From assembly GCA_045643825.1 (NCBI GenBank), contig JAZRFV010000044.1, forward strand, positions 1 through 34,578: a stretch of 34,578 nt of DNA. The letters run 5' to 3'. This DNA is from Scatosoma sp045643825 (GTDB lineage: Bacteria > Bacillota > Clostridia > Christensenellales > Borkfalkiaceae). Below are positions 14,698 to 23,118 of the stretch, one piece after another (the first letter of the stretch is position 1; each line of letters begins with the position of its first letter). Position numbers and translations under genes: made by a program. The notes under the pieces are model-generated. The model was not told the origin of the DNA, did not search any database, and was given only the letters and a program-made list of their open reading frames with translations.

Positions 14698-15945
14698 ATG
14701 GAAAAACGCAAGCGTGTTATCTTGCATTCGGACTTGAATAACTTTTTCGCTTCCGTAGAGATTGCCTTAAACCCTTCGCTCGCAGGGAAGCCGTTGATTG
14801 TTTGTGGGGATCCCAAGGAACGCCATGGTATCGTCTTGGCGAAGAACGAAGAGGCGAAAAAGTTTGGTATAAAAACGGCGGAAACGGTGTATTCCGCCTT
14901 GAAAAAATGCCCCGACGTTCAGATGGTCGGTTCGCATTTTCACGAGTATAAAAAATATTCCCGCAAGGTTGTAGAGATTTACGCTCGATATACCGACCAA
15001 ATTGAGGAGTGTAGCATTGACGAGTGTGCTTTGGATATGACGGAAAGCACCTTTTTGTTTGGTAACGGTAGAGAGATTGCTGAAAAAATCCGCGCGGACG
15101 TAAAGAGGGAACTGGGCTTGACGGTGTCGATTGGCGTCAGCTTTAATAAGGTGTTTGCAAAGCTTGCCTCCGAGATGAAAAAGCCCGATGCCGTGACAGA
15201 GATTGCCGAGGGGAATTATAAGGAAATCGTTTGGAAATTACCCGTTAGTGACTTGCTGTTTGTTGGTAAATCCACGGCGGAAACCTTGCGTAAAATCGGG
15301 GTGCATACCATTGGCGATTTGGCAAACTCGGACGAGGTGTTTATAAGCAAGTTTTTAGGGAAACGAGGTATGCAGTTACGCGTTTACGCCCGTGGTGAGG
15401 ATGAAGAGCCCGTTAAATCGGAAAAGAAAAAAGAGGATTTGAAATCGATAGGCAACTCCACCACGCTACCCAAAGATATCACGGATAGGGAGGAGGTAAA
15501 GCGTTGGTTTTACGCTTTGTCGGAAAGTGTTTGCGGACGCCTTCGTTCGGCGGACGTGGGCAGGGCAAACACGGTGCATATCGTGGTGAGAAACGAACGT
15601 ATGGAGGATACCACTTGCCAAATGAAGGTGCCGCCTACCACCCTTTGTGGGGACGTTGCCCAGGCGGCATATCAGCTTTTTTGTAAGCATATACCTTTCG
15701 GATCTCGTGTGCGTATGCTCGGTATTACGGTGTCGGGGTTTGATTATCACGTGGAACAAATGAGCTTGGATCCCTTTTTAGAAGGGGATAGGGCGAATTA
15801 TGAAAAGAAGGAACGCGCGGAGGGGGCAATTGCAAAGCTGCGTGATAAATACGGCTACGCTACCGTACAAAGAGGCTTGGTCTTGGAGGATGAAAAGTTG
15901 AACGGCTTGGATATCCGTGGTAAAAAGGACGATCTTGATGGATAG
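14698..15945 (+). CDS. dinB: Y-family DNA polymerase IV
   Basis: The 415-aa error-prone polymerase copies past damaged bases. The catalytic acids are in HSDLNNFFASVE near the start and ECSIDECALD at about 103-112; the latter is the family's SIDE motif. Next come the KVFAKLASEMKKP fingers-palm block, a helix-hairpin-helix segment (LLFVGKSTAETLRKIGVHTIGDLA) and the little-finger domain to about 350. A charged tail follows, with no obvious QLSLF-type clamp-binding peptide. AAAGGAGG lies 5 nt before ATG 14698. It probably shares a transcript with the flavoprotein gene. No LexA-like box was seen upstream. Confidence 0.94.
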   Translation: MEKRKRVILHSDLNNFFASVEIALNPSLAGKPLIVCGDPKERHGIVLAKNEEAKKFGIKTAETVYSALKKCPDVQMVGSHFHEYKKYSRKVVEIYARYTDQIEECSIDECALDMTESTFLFGNGREIAEKIRADVKRELGLTVSIGVSFNKVFAKLASEMKKPDAVTEIAEGNYKEIVWKLPVSDLLFVGKSTAETLRKIGVHTIGDLANSDEVFISKFLGKRGMQLRVYARGEDEEPVKSEKKKEDLKSIGNSTTLPKDITDREEVKRWFYALSESVCGRLRSADVGRANTVHIVVRNERMEDTTCQMKVPPTTLCGDVAQAAYQLFCKHIPFGSRVRMLGITVSGFDYHVEQMSLDPFLEGDRANYEKKERAEGAIAKLRDKYGYATVQRGLVLEDEKLNGLDIRGKKDDLDG

Positions 15946-16008
15946 AAAAAAGAAAACCGCCCATACTAATCGTATCGGCGGAAGACAATTTCGCTTGGAT
16001 ATAAAGAG

Positions 16009-16038
16009 GGGCTAACCGAAACGTATTTTGGTTAGCCC
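16009..16038. terminator. Hairpin between dinB and the SRP RNA gene, probable terminator
   Basis: The 9-bp stem GGGCTAACC (16009-16017) pairs with GGTTAGCCC (16030-16038) around a 12-nt loop. The T-runs on both sides are weak, so it may work in either direction with modest strength. Confidence 0.55.
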
Positions 16039-16056
16039 TTCGTGATTTATACAATA

Positions 16057-16329
16057 AAAAACTGCGCGATCCTTTGTTGCCGAAACTTACCGAAGCGGAA
16101 ACGCCGCAGGTGACTACTGCAAAGCTACCTCATGGCACACGCAAACATCCGCTTAGTGCTGCTACATTCCTGTCCTGACACGGTTCACGGCATTACGTTG
16201 CATAAGACCTTACGATCAACATTCCTTACGACGCGCAAACCTTCCATAAACTCCGTCGAGAAAGGCATTCAGCTCTGCTATAGCGGATTGCAGATACAGG
16301 GTGCCGCTACCTCCCCACCTACGCGCAGC
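16057..16329 (-). ncRNA. ffs: Signal recognition particle RNA, large Bacillus-type with Alu domain
   Basis: On the minus strand the conserved helix-8 core is evident (GTGTCAGGACAGGAATGTAGCAGCACTAAGC split by the tetraloop; 16121-16160 region), followed by the GCGTGTGCC...GAGGTAGCT strand also found in E. coli 4.5S RNA. The 5' part (GGTGGGGAGGTAGCGGCACC and CAATCCGCTATAGCAG) matches the Alu domain of Firmicutes SRP RNAs. The ends pair (CTGCGCG near 16326 with CGCGCAG at 16062-16068), and a T-run follows at once, acting as terminator. Length is about 273 nt by these ends. With Ffh it targets secretory and membrane proteins. Exact ends are estimated. Confidence 0.93.
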
Positions 16330-16335
16330 CTTTAT

Positions 16336-16364
16336 ATTATACAACATTTGTTTTGCTTTTGCAA
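16336..16364 (-). promoter_or_regulatory. Promoter of the SRP RNA
   Basis: On the minus strand TTGCAA (16359-16364) and TATAAT (16336-16341) are 17 bp apart. This places the start at about 16329, which agrees with the 5' end deduced from folding. Confidence 0.82.
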
Positions 16365-16456
16365 CCGTTTTTGCCTTGTTTTTTCCTTCGTTTGGTGAAA
16401 GTGTCGTGAACTTTTTGTCGAAATGCCGTAAGACGTGACATTTTTACATGGAATGG

Positions 16457-16485
16457 TTGACAATTTTTAACCAAAGGGGTATAAT
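16457..16485 (+). promoter_or_regulatory. Promoter of mrp and the ComEC-type gene
   Basis: TTGACA at 16457-16462 and TATAAT at 16480-16485 are 17 bp apart: a full consensus promoter. The Shine-Dalgarno GGAG at 16507-16510 precedes ATG 16518 by 7 nt. Confidence 0.88.
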
Positions 16486-16517
16486 GGTGAGGATAAGAAT
16501 ACGAAAGGAGTATAGAT

Positions 16518-17357
16518 ATGTCTGAAAATTGTACACACGATTGTTCAAGCTGTTCCAAGAGCTGTGACTCGCGTAAAAAAGAAAGCTTTTTGAAAGAACC
16601 TCATAAAAATTCTTCGGTGAAAAAGGTTATCGGGGTTGTTAGCGGTAAGGGTGGCGTTGGTAAATCGCTTACCACCTCGCTTTTGGCTTCGTTTGCTAAT
16701 AAAAAGGGTATGTCCGTTGGTATTATGGACGCGGATATTACGGGGCCTTCTATCCCTAAAATGTTTGGGGTGAAGGACCATGCGACAGGTAGTTCGGAGG
16801 GGATTGACACCGTTCTGTCTCCCTCGGGCATTCAAATGATGTCAATGAACCTTCTCCTCGATGATGAAACGATGCCCGTTATTTGGCGCGGTATGGTCAT
16901 TTCGGGTACGGTTATGCAATTCTGGACGGACGTTGTTTGGAAGGATTTGGATTTACTCTTTATCGATATGCCTCCTGGAACGGGTGACGTGCCTTTGACC
17001 GTCTTCCAAAGCATTCCCATCGCAGGTATCGTTATCGTAACGACACCGCAGGATTTGGTGAAAATGGTGGTGGAAAAAGCGGTGAATATGGCGAAAATTA
17101 TGAATATTCCCGTGCTTGGCTTGGTGGAAAATATGAGTTATCTTCCCTGCCCCGATTGTGGTAAGGAAATAGAGGTGTTTGGCCCCAGTAAAGCGCAGGC
17201 TACGGCCGCGGAATATGGCATTCCTGCCATTGCTCGTATGCCACTCGATCCAAAAATTTCTACTCTTGCGGACGCAGGTAGAATTGAGGATTACGACGGC
17301 TCGGCACTAGCAGACATTTTTGCACAAATCGAAAAAGCGGAGCGCAAATCGGAATAA
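16518..17357 (+). CDS. mrp: Mrp/NBP35-family iron-sulfur cluster carrier ATPase
   Basis: The 279-aa protein starts with a cysteine cluster (CTHDCSSCSKSC, residues 5-16) like the N-terminal ferredoxin-like site of NBP35. The deviant Walker A GKGGVGKS follows at about 43-50. Further features are MDADITGPS, the family hallmark MPPGTGDVPLT, and a C-terminal CPDC pair in LPCPDCGKE, which bridges an Fe-S cluster in the dimer. It carries and transfers [4Fe-4S] clusters in the cytoplasm. The next gene begins 6 nt after the stop, so the two are co-transcribed. Confidence 0.93.
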   Translation: MSENCTHDCSSCSKSCDSRKKESFLKEPHKNSSVKKVIGVVSGKGGVGKSLTTSLLASFANKKGMSVGIMDADITGPSIPKMFGVKDHATGSSEGIDTVLSPSGIQMMSMNLLLDDETMPVIWRGMVISGTVMQFWTDVVWKDLDLLFIDMPPGTGDVPLTVFQSIPIAGIVIVTTPQDLVKMVVEKAVNMAKIMNIPVLGLVENMSYLPCPDCGKEIEVFGPSKAQATAAEYGIPAIARMPLDPKISTLADAGRIEDYDGSALADIFAQIEKAERKSE

Positions 17358-17363
17358 GGAACT

Positions 17364-18353
17364 ATGGGATATCGGGCGGAAAAGGAAAAGATTGAAAATA
17401 AGATACGCGTAATCAAGCTGATTGCGTTGTATATAGTCTTGGCTCTTATGTTAGGGCTTTGTATCTTTTCCGCGTTTTGTCCGCCCATTCGGTGGAAATA
17501 TTACGTTAAGAAGCCCGACGTTTCAAAGCGTGTAGATGGGGAAATGCGTATCCACTTTTTGGACGTGGGGCAGGGCGATTGCACGGTGATTGAGTTGCCT
17601 GATGGTAAGGTTGCGATGATTGACGGCGGGGATACGTCGGATATCACGGCAAAGGCGGTTTTGCGCTATTTAAACGCATTAAAAATTAAGACGATTGACT
17701 ATCTAATCGTTACCCATCCCGACAGCGATCATTGTGGTGGGTTAAAGAAGGTTTTACAACAAAAAGACGTGCTCAACGCATACCTGCCTGCCGCTAATCC
17801 AGAAAAAACGGGCGGCACTTACGCGGAATTTTACCAACAATTGTTGGAAGAAGACTGTAAATGTGTCTATGCGGATTGCGGTAAAGTCATTGGCTCCGCC
17901 GATGCGGGCTACACCTTCACTTGCTTATATCCGTATGTTAGGAATGAGTGGAGTGATCCCTATAATGGGGAATCTACCGTTCTTTGGTTGGATTATAAGG
18001 GAACGAGTGCAATCTTTATGGGTGACGCCACTTGGGGTACGGAGACAGAATTAATGCGTGATAATGAACTTGGATTTCTTGAGGGCTTTGGCGTGAATTT
18101 GCGTAGTACGGAAATTTTGAAGGTTGGTCACCACGGTAGTAACACCTCCACCTCGCTGCAATTTTTACAATATTTAAATGTAAAGGCATCGGTGATTTCG
18201 TGTGGCGAAAATAATCCCTACGGGCACCCTACGGGTGAAGTTTTGCAAAACATAACGGTGGTAGGGGCAAAGACCTATCGTACGGATAGTAACGGTACGG
18301 TGATGATTTCGGTGAAGAGTGACGAAGGATTTACCGTAAAAACGGAAAAATGA
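17364..18353 (+). CDS. Membrane-anchored metallo-beta-lactamase-fold protein, ComEC C-terminal-domain type
   Basis: The 329-aa protein has a short basic N-terminus and one membrane helix (about 17-39). The outside domain then begins with the ComEC-type motif IHFLDVGQGD (63-72). The metal site reads THPDSDHCGG (117-126), with later VGHHGS and GHPTGE blocks. The domain is homologous to the C-terminal part of ComEC/Rec2, but the channel domains are absent, so this is a stand-alone secreted nuclease- or hydrolase-like protein and not a DNA importer by itself. It sits 6 nt after mrp. Metal-dependent activity is plausible; substrate is unknown. Confidence 0.88.
   Translation: MGYRAEKEKIENKIRVIKLIALYIVLALMLGLCIFSAFCPPIRWKYYVKKPDVSKRVDGEMRIHFLDVGQGDCTVIELPDGKVAMIDGGDTSDITAKAVLRYLNALKIKTIDYLIVTHPDSDHCGGLKKVLQQKDVLNAYLPAANPEKTGGTYAEFYQQLLEEDCKCVYADCGKVIGSADAGYTFTCLYPYVRNEWSDPYNGESTVLWLDYKGTSAIFMGDATWGTETELMRDNELGFLEGFGVNLRSTEILKVGHHGSNTSTSLQFLQYLNVKASVISCGENNPYGHPTGEVLQNITVVGAKTYRTDSNGTVMISVKSDEGFTVKTEK
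17773..17788 (-). repeat. Copy of the dispersed motif inside the ComEC-type gene (minus strand)
   Basis: The minus strand reads GGCAGGTATGCGTTGA, a 16-nt exact match to the core of the motif at 27313. On the plus strand it encodes part of LNAYLPA. It is the only copy seen in this orientation, and chance or codon use cannot be excluded for a coding copy. Confidence 0.4.
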
Positions 18354-18380
18354 GCATAGCAGGTATCAATTGAATGGTAG

Positions 18381-18420
18381 AAACAGCGACGACAATGGGT
18401 GTTTTCGCTGTTTTATTTTT
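18381..18420 (+). terminator. Terminator after the ComEC-type gene
   Basis: The 9-bp stem AAACAGCGA (18381-18389) pairs with TCGCTGTTT (18405-18413) around a 15-nt loop, followed by TTATTTTT. A degenerate copy of the dispersed motif (GCAGGTATCAATTGAATG, 18359-18376) lies just before it. Confidence 0.8.
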
Positions 18421-18470
18421 AAAAAAATAAAAATTTTAACGGAATAACACACAATTTCACATGATTTTCA

Positions 18471-18499
18471 TTGTAAAAAACAAAAAAATTTGCTATAAT
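18471..18499 (+). promoter_or_regulatory. Promoter of the ecfA-ecfT-truA operon
   Basis: TTGTAA at 18471-18476 and TATAAT at 18494-18499 are 17 bp apart. The leader to ATG 18532 is about 26 nt. Confidence 0.7.
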
Positions 18500-18531
18500 G
18501 AGGTTGTTAAGTTATTTTGCGAAGAGGCAAT

Positions 18532-20433
18532 ATGGAAGCAATTCGTTTTGACAATGTATATTTTTCCTACGAAGACGGGGAAGATGAGGTCGGCGGGGAG
18601 GTATTTTCCTCCGTCGGCGATTTTGCGTTACGCGGAGTAAATCTCACCGTTAAGGAAGGGGAATTTGTTGCCATTTTGGGGCATAACGGCAGTGGTAAAT
18701 CTACCTTGGCGCGCCTTACCAACGGTTTGCTTTCTCCTACCTCGGGTGGAATTACAGCTCTTGGGTTGGATGCAACGGATGATAAAAACTTGTTCGATAT
18801 TCGTAGGCAGGTGGGGATTGTTTTCCAAAACCCCGACAACCAAACGGTTGCCTCTATTGTTGAGGACGATATTGCCTTCGGCCCTGAAAACGTTGGTATC
18901 ACTCGTGAAGAGATTGGCGAGAGGATTGATTTCGCTTTAAAGGCGGTAGGGATGGAGGCATTCCGCCATTCTACCCCTGCTCGTTTGTCGGGTGGCCAAA
19001 AGCAACGTATTGCCATTGCGGGCGTATTGGCGTTAAAGCCTCGCGTGATGATTTTGGACGAAGCGACGGCGATGCTTGATCCCCGTGGTAGAAAAGAGGT
19101 GATGGACGTTGTTCTTCGTTTAAACCGTGAGGAAGGGATTACGGTAATTTTAATCACGCACTTCCCTGAAGAAGCCTTGCTTGCCGATCGCGCGGTGGTA
19201 ATGCATCAGGGTAAAATCGTTTTAGAAGGCAAACCGCAGGAGGTTTTTGCAAAGGGTGAGGAGTTGAAAAAATACGCCCTCGTAATGCCTCGTTCGGTGG
19301 AAATTTGTCGTCGTTTGACGGAAGGTGGTTTCCCCGTTTCGGACAGCATGGACGCGGAAGAAATTGCTGAAAGCATTTGTGCCGCAATGCAAACTGTGAA
19401 AACGGAAAATATTAAAATGGAAGGGGCAGGTACGCATTCAGATATGTCTTTTTTGGGGCAAGATAATGCGGTTGGCAGTATTTTGTGCGAAAACTTGTCC
19501 TATGTATACAACAAAAAATCCCCCTTCGCAACGCAAGCGCTTTGTGGCGTGGATTTGCATATTCAATCGGGTGAATTTTTTGGGATTATCGGGCATACGG
19601 GTAGTGGTAAGTCTACCTTTGTACAGCACCTTAATGCTTTGTTAAAGGTGCCTACCGCCGAGAAGAAATATAAAGCAAAGAAACCGAAAAAAGGTCGTCC
19701 TATTCCGCCGAAAACGGTGTTGACGGTTAACGGCTTTGACTTGACGGATAAGAAAACGGATTTCTTGCAATTGCGTGGTAAGGTGGGGATGGTGTTCCAG
19801 TATCCCGAATACCAGCTGTTTGCGGAGACGGTTTTTGAGGACGTAGCGTTTGGTTTGAAAAACTTCCGTGCTGATTTATCCGAGGTGGAGGTTGCCGAGG
19901 CTGTACGCGTTGCTTTGGAAACGGTGGGGTTAAATTATGAGACGGTAAAGGATCGTTCTCCCTTCGAGTTGTCGGGCGGGCAAAAACGCCGTGTGGCAAT
20001 CGCAGGCGTTATCGTAACGAAGCCTGAAATTTTGGTTTTAGACGAACCTGCGGCAGGGCTTGATCCCTTGGGTAAGCAAGAAATTATGTCCTTGCTCCAC
20101 AAAATCCACAATGATTGGTGTAAGACGGTGATCGTCGTATCGCACGATATGGACGAGATTGCGGAAAATTCTACCCGCGTCGCTATCTTTTCGGAGGGTA
20201 AGGTTTTGGCGGTTGCCGAACCGAAGAACTTGTTTGCGGATATGGAAACCTTGCATGAAAAAGGCTTGGACGTGCCGTTTACAACAAAACTTACCTCCGC
20301 ACTTGCTCATAAGGGCGTGACGGTTGATAATGATTTTACCGTGAATGATTTTGTTGAAAAAATGCTCGTTTATGCAAAAACGGCAGGGGCAGGTATGCGT
20401 TTAACAACGGAAGGAGGTCAAAGCGATGCGTGA
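18532..20433 (+). CDS. ecfA: Fused energy-coupling-factor transporter ATPase (EcfA1-EcfA2 in one chain)
   Basis: The 633-aa protein contains two complete ABC ATPase domains. The first (about 1-265) has Walker A GHNGSGKST at 50-58, LSGGQKQR, and Walker B MILDEATAMLD. The second (about 315-610) has GHTGSGKST, LSGGQKRR and LVLDEPAAGLD. ECF modules usually use two separate ATPases that power vitamin or cofactor uptake with EcfT and substrate-binding S-components. Here they are joined by a roughly 45-residue linker. The second domain carries a lysine-rich insert (KKYKAKKPKKGRP) between Walker A and the Q-loop. ATG 18532 is chosen, with GAGG just upstream. The end overlaps ecfT by 8 nt. Confidence 0.93.
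   Translation: MEAIRFDNVYFSYEDGEDEVGGEVFSSVGDFALRGVNLTVKEGEFVAILGHNGSGKSTLARLTNGLLSPTSGGITALGLDATDDKNLFDIRRQVGIVFQNPDNQTVASIVEDDIAFGPENVGITREEIGERIDFALKAVGMEAFRHSTPARLSGGQKQRIAIAGVLALKPRVMILDEATAMLDPRGRKEVMDVVLRLNREEGITVILITHFPEEALLADRAVVMHQGKIVLEGKPQEVFAKGEELKKYALVMPRSVEICRRLTEGGFPVSDSMDAEEIAESICAAMQTVKTENIKMEGAGTHSDMSFLGQDNAVGSILCENLSYVYNKKSPFATQALCGVDLHIQSGEFFGIIGHTGSGKSTFVQHLNALLKVPTAEKKYKAKKPKKGRPIPPKTVLTVNGFDLTDKKTDFLQLRGKVGMVFQYPEYQLFAETVFEDVAFGLKNFRADLSEVEVAEAVRVALETVGLNYETVKDRSPFELSGGQKRRVAIAGVIVTKPEILVLDEPAAGLDPLGKQEIMSLLHKIHNDWCKTVIVVSHDMDEIAENSTRVAIFSEGKVLAVAEPKNLFADMETLHEKGLDVPFTTKLTSALAHKGVTVDNDFTVNDFVEKMLVYAKTAGAGMRLTTEGGQSDA
19423..19440 (+). repeat. Copy of the dispersed motif in the linker of the fused EcfA gene
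   Basis: The sequence GGGGCAGGTACGCATTCA differs from the consensus only at its end. It encodes part of EGAGTHS in the linker between the two ATPase domains, a place where an insertion would be tolerated. Confidence 0.6.
20386..20404 (+). repeat. Copy of the dispersed motif near the 3' end of the fused EcfA gene
   Basis: The sequence GGGGCAGGTATGCGTTTAA differs from the 27313 copy by one base. It encodes GAGMRL in the C-terminal tail of EcfA, outside the conserved ATPase core. Confidence 0.6.
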
Positions 20434-21238
20434 GGCTTCCTTCGGACAATACTATCCTACAAACTCGTTTGTGCATAAATGTGATCCGCGTATCAAAATA
20501 CTGTTTTTGATTGCGTATATCACGGCAGTCTTTTTGGGTAAGAACTTCTACGCGCTTGGCGCGTGCGCCGCTGTATTCTTGATTGCTGCGCTCTTTTCAG
20601 GCGTATCCCTTTCGGCGTTAATTCGTTCGGTAAAAGGGATCTTGCTTTTATTATTCTTTGTTACCGTGTTAAACCTCTTTTTCTACGAAGGGGAAACGGT
20701 ATGGTGGAAATGGAATTTTATCACCATCACAAAGGAAGCGGTATACTATACAGCATTCTTGGTGGTAAGGCTGTTCTTATTGGTGCTTGGATCTTCGTTG
20801 TTGACGTTGACAACGACGCCTGTATCCTTGGCGGACGGTATTGAAAGCTTGCTCTCGCCCTTGAAGATAATTCGTTTCCCCGTGCACGAATTGGCGTTGA
20901 TTATGTCAATTGCGTTGCGCTTTATCCCCATTTTGACGGATGAAACTGGTAGAATTATGAACGCGCAAAAGGCCCGCGGTGCGGATTTTGAAACGGGCGG
21001 CTTGGTAAAACGAGTAAAGGCGATTATTCCGATCCTTATTCCTTTGCTGATCAGTGCATTCCGACGCGCGGACGAATTGGGTGATGCAATGGATGCTCGT
21101 TGTTATTCGGGAAGTAAAGTTCGTACAAAATATAAAAAGCTTACCTTTGGTTGGCGTGATTTTGTTGCATTCTTATGGATGGCGGCGTTGGTTGCTGGGG
21201 TAATTTTATTGCGAATTTACACACTTCCATTCGTATAA
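20426..21238 (+). CDS. ecfT: Energy-coupling-factor transporter membrane protein EcfT
   Basis: The 270-aa integral membrane protein is the scaffold that couples the ATPases to S-components. It has several hydrophobic helices and an N-terminal region typical of the family (TNSFVHKCDPRIKILFL). The two coupling motifs are visible on cytoplasmic helices: AQKARGADFETGG and AMDARCYSG. AAGGAGG lies 8 nt before ATG 20426, inside the end of ecfA, so translation is coupled. truA follows, the usual Firmicutes order. Confidence 0.94.
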   Translation: MREASFGQYYPTNSFVHKCDPRIKILFLIAYITAVFLGKNFYALGACAAVFLIAALFSGVSLSALIRSVKGILLLLFFVTVLNLFFYEGETVWWKWNFITITKEAVYYTAFLVVRLFLLVLGSSLLTLTTTPVSLADGIESLLSPLKIIRFPVHELALIMSIALRFIPILTDETGRIMNAQKARGADFETGGLVKRVKAIIPILIPLLISAFRRADELGDAMDARCYSGSKVRTKYKKLTFGWRDFVAFLWMAALVAGVILLRIYTLPFV

Positions 21239-21268
21239 TATCGGTAAAAAGTGAAGGAGGACGGCGCA

Positions 21269-22045
21269 ATGCGTTACGTGATGAAAATTGCATACGACGG
21301 CACGGAATACGCAGGTTGGCAACGGCAAAAGAACGCGCTGTCCGTACAAGAAGTATTAGAAAATGCCATTGAAAGGGCGCTTGGTATCACGGTAAGAGTG
21401 GTGGCGAGCGGTCGAACGGACGCTGGTGTTCATGCGGTGGGGCAGGTTTGCCATTTTGACAGCGATGCGTTGACCATCCCTCCCGAACGCTTGCCCGATT
21501 GTTTAAATTGTTTTTTACCGCGTGATATTCGCTTAATGGAAGGATGGGGCGCTGACGAGAATTTTGACAGTAACCGCAGTGCAAAAAGAAAGACCTACTG
21601 TTATTCATTGTACGTATCCAAACGTGATATGCCGATGAAGGAACGTTATGCTGTAAGAATTGAGGATGATCCCGATTTGTCTGCCTTACAAACTGTTGCG
21701 AAATGGTTTGAAGGGGAACACGATTTCAAGGCATTTTGCGCTTCGGGCTCGGCTGTAAAGACTACGGTGCGTACCGTGTACGAGGTAAAGGTGGAAGAAA
21801 ACGAATCCTTTGGTTCTCGAGATATCAAAATTTACGTAACCGGCAACGGATTTTTGTATAATATGGTGCGGACAATGACGGGGGAACTTTTAGACCTTGC
21901 AATGGGAAGAAGAGCGAAGGAAAGCCTTCTTCGTGCATTCCAAACGGGGGATAGAGGCTTGCTTGGAAAAACAATGCCTGCGAAAGGATTGTTGTTATTA
22001 AACGTAAATTATGACACAAGTTTACAAGAATGCGATGAGGAATAA
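21269..22045 (+). CDS. truA: tRNA pseudouridine synthase A
   Basis: The 258-aa enzyme makes pseudouridine at positions 38-40 of tRNA anticodon arms. The catalytic Asp51 lies in SGRTDAGVHAVGQV. Other family blocks are the N-terminal YDGTEYAGWQRQ and, near the end, GNGFLYNMVRTM. ATG 21269 is the start: AAGGAGG (21254-21260) is 8 nt upstream, whereas a GTG at 21251 would place the ribosome binding site inside the gene. It is the third gene of the ecf operon. Confidence 0.95.
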   Translation: MRYVMKIAYDGTEYAGWQRQKNALSVQEVLENAIERALGITVRVVASGRTDAGVHAVGQVCHFDSDALTIPPERLPDCLNCFLPRDIRLMEGWGADENFDSNRSAKRKTYCYSLYVSKRDMPMKERYAVRIEDDPDLSALQTVAKWFEGEHDFKAFCASGSAVKTTVRTVYEVKVEENESFGSRDIKIYVTGNGFLYNMVRTMTGELLDLAMGRRAKESLLRAFQTGDRGLLGKTMPAKGLLLLNVNYDTSLQECDEE

Positions 22046-22071
22046 CGCAAAGCAGTAAGAGGTTTTAATAT

Positions 22072-22998
22072 ATGGAAATTTATAGTATTTACGAAGCGAT
22101 TAGGATGAATATGTCGCTTATAGATAGTAATATGTATGGTAATATGCCAAACAATATTATAGGGATTATTCTGTTGGCTACGATGCTTGTGATGGTGCTG
22201 ACTCCCTTGTTTATTTTGCAAGGGATTGGGCTCTATACGATGGCGACCAAACAAGGGGTAAAAAAACGCGCTTTGGCCTTTGTGCCCTTTGTCAATATTT
22301 GGTATATTGGTAAACTTGCAGGCGAGTGTCAATTCTTTAATCAGCGTATGAAGAGGGCAGGCATGTACGCGATGATTGCTCAAATTTTGACATTTGTGGT
22401 GTCGGTTTTGACGATTGCAGCGGAGCAGTATTTATGGTACACAAAAGGTGCTCCTCAAATTGCGCCCGAGTATGGGTATTACTATTGGTCGGGGCTTTCA
22501 GGGTTTTCTTTACACGTAGGGAAGTTTTTTGAGGTGAGCGGTTACGTGTTGATGATTTTTACCCTTCTTATGGAAATCTTCCTTATGGTTATGATAATGG
22601 GGTTGTGCAAAAAGTACACGCCGAATCATTATAGATTGTTCGGCTTGTTGGTGTTGTTTGTACCGATGGCTCGTTTTATCCTTATTTTCGTGTTGCGCAA
22701 CCGTCAACCGATTGACTATGAGGCGTATATGCGTGCAAGACGTGAGGCATATATCCGTCAGCAGCAATACTACAATCAACAACAGTATGGAACCCCCTAC
22801 GGCAATCCTTATGGAAATCCTTATGCCAACAATCCTTACGGTAGACCTTCTGCCCCCTACGGTCAGCAATATGGTGGGGAACAGTCGGGCCCGAAACCTG
22901 CCGATCCTTTTGAGGAGTTTAATTCTCAAACCAACGGCAACTCCGATGATGAGCCTTTTGCGGAAATGAACGGCAAATCGGACGATGTATTCAGTTAA
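22072..22998 (+). CDS. Multi-pass membrane protein with a Tyr/Gln/Gly/Asn-rich tail, function unknown
   Basis: The 308-aa protein has about five hydrophobic segments (roughly 22-48, 60-78, 102-130, 152-178, 185-207). After RNRQ a basic patch and a low-complexity tail follow (YNQQQYG, then repeated NPYG units). The tail ends with two acidic motifs of similar form, DPFEEFN and EPFAEMN. I do not recognise the family. It is the last gene before a strong terminator and probably belongs to the ecf-truA transcript. No S-component motif could be identified, so a link to ECF transport is not claimed. Confidence 0.78.
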   Translation: MEIYSIYEAIRMNMSLIDSNMYGNMPNNIIGIILLATMLVMVLTPLFILQGIGLYTMATKQGVKKRALAFVPFVNIWYIGKLAGECQFFNQRMKRAGMYAMIAQILTFVVSVLTIAAEQYLWYTKGAPQIAPEYGYYYWSGLSGFSLHVGKFFEVSGYVLMIFTLLMEIFLMVMIMGLCKKYTPNHYRLFGLLVLFVPMARFILIFVLRNRQPIDYEAYMRARREAYIRQQQYYNQQQYGTPYGNPYGNPYANNPYGRPSAPYGQQYGGEQSGPKPADPFEEFNSQTNGNSDDEPFAEMNGKSDDVFS

Positions 22999-23016
22999 GA
23001 CGAAATTTACAATAAG

Positions 23017-23061
23017 AAAGACGGAAAATAAGCTTCGGTTATATTTTTCGTCTTTTTTTTT
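23017..23061 (+). terminator. Strong terminator closing the ecf-truA operon
   Basis: A 14-bp stem with one G-T pair, AAAGACGGAAAATA (23017-23030) with TATTTTTCGTCTTT (23042-23055), has an 11-nt loop containing TTCGG and is followed by a long T-run. Confidence 0.93.
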
Positions 23062-23083
23062 GCATAAAAACCCGTTCAAATGA

Positions 23084-23112
23084 TTTACAGCAGGGCGATA
23101 CTGTGCTATAAT
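23084..23112 (+). promoter_or_regulatory. Promoter upstream of mnmE
   Basis: TTTACA at 23084-23089 and TATAAT at 23107-23112 are 17 bp apart. Transcription should start at about 23119. Confidence 0.78.
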
Positions 23113-23118
23113 AGGTGT

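Noticed and set aside
16132..16398. 88-codon plus-strand frame
   Set aside because: It lies across the SRP RNA gene on the other strand and is explained by the RNA.
14043..22385. GGCAGGCRTGTACGCGATGA at 14038 and 22358 as further copies of the dispersed motif
   Set aside because: They resemble each other but differ from the motif in the middle, and both encode AG(V/M)YAM, so codon use explains them well enough.
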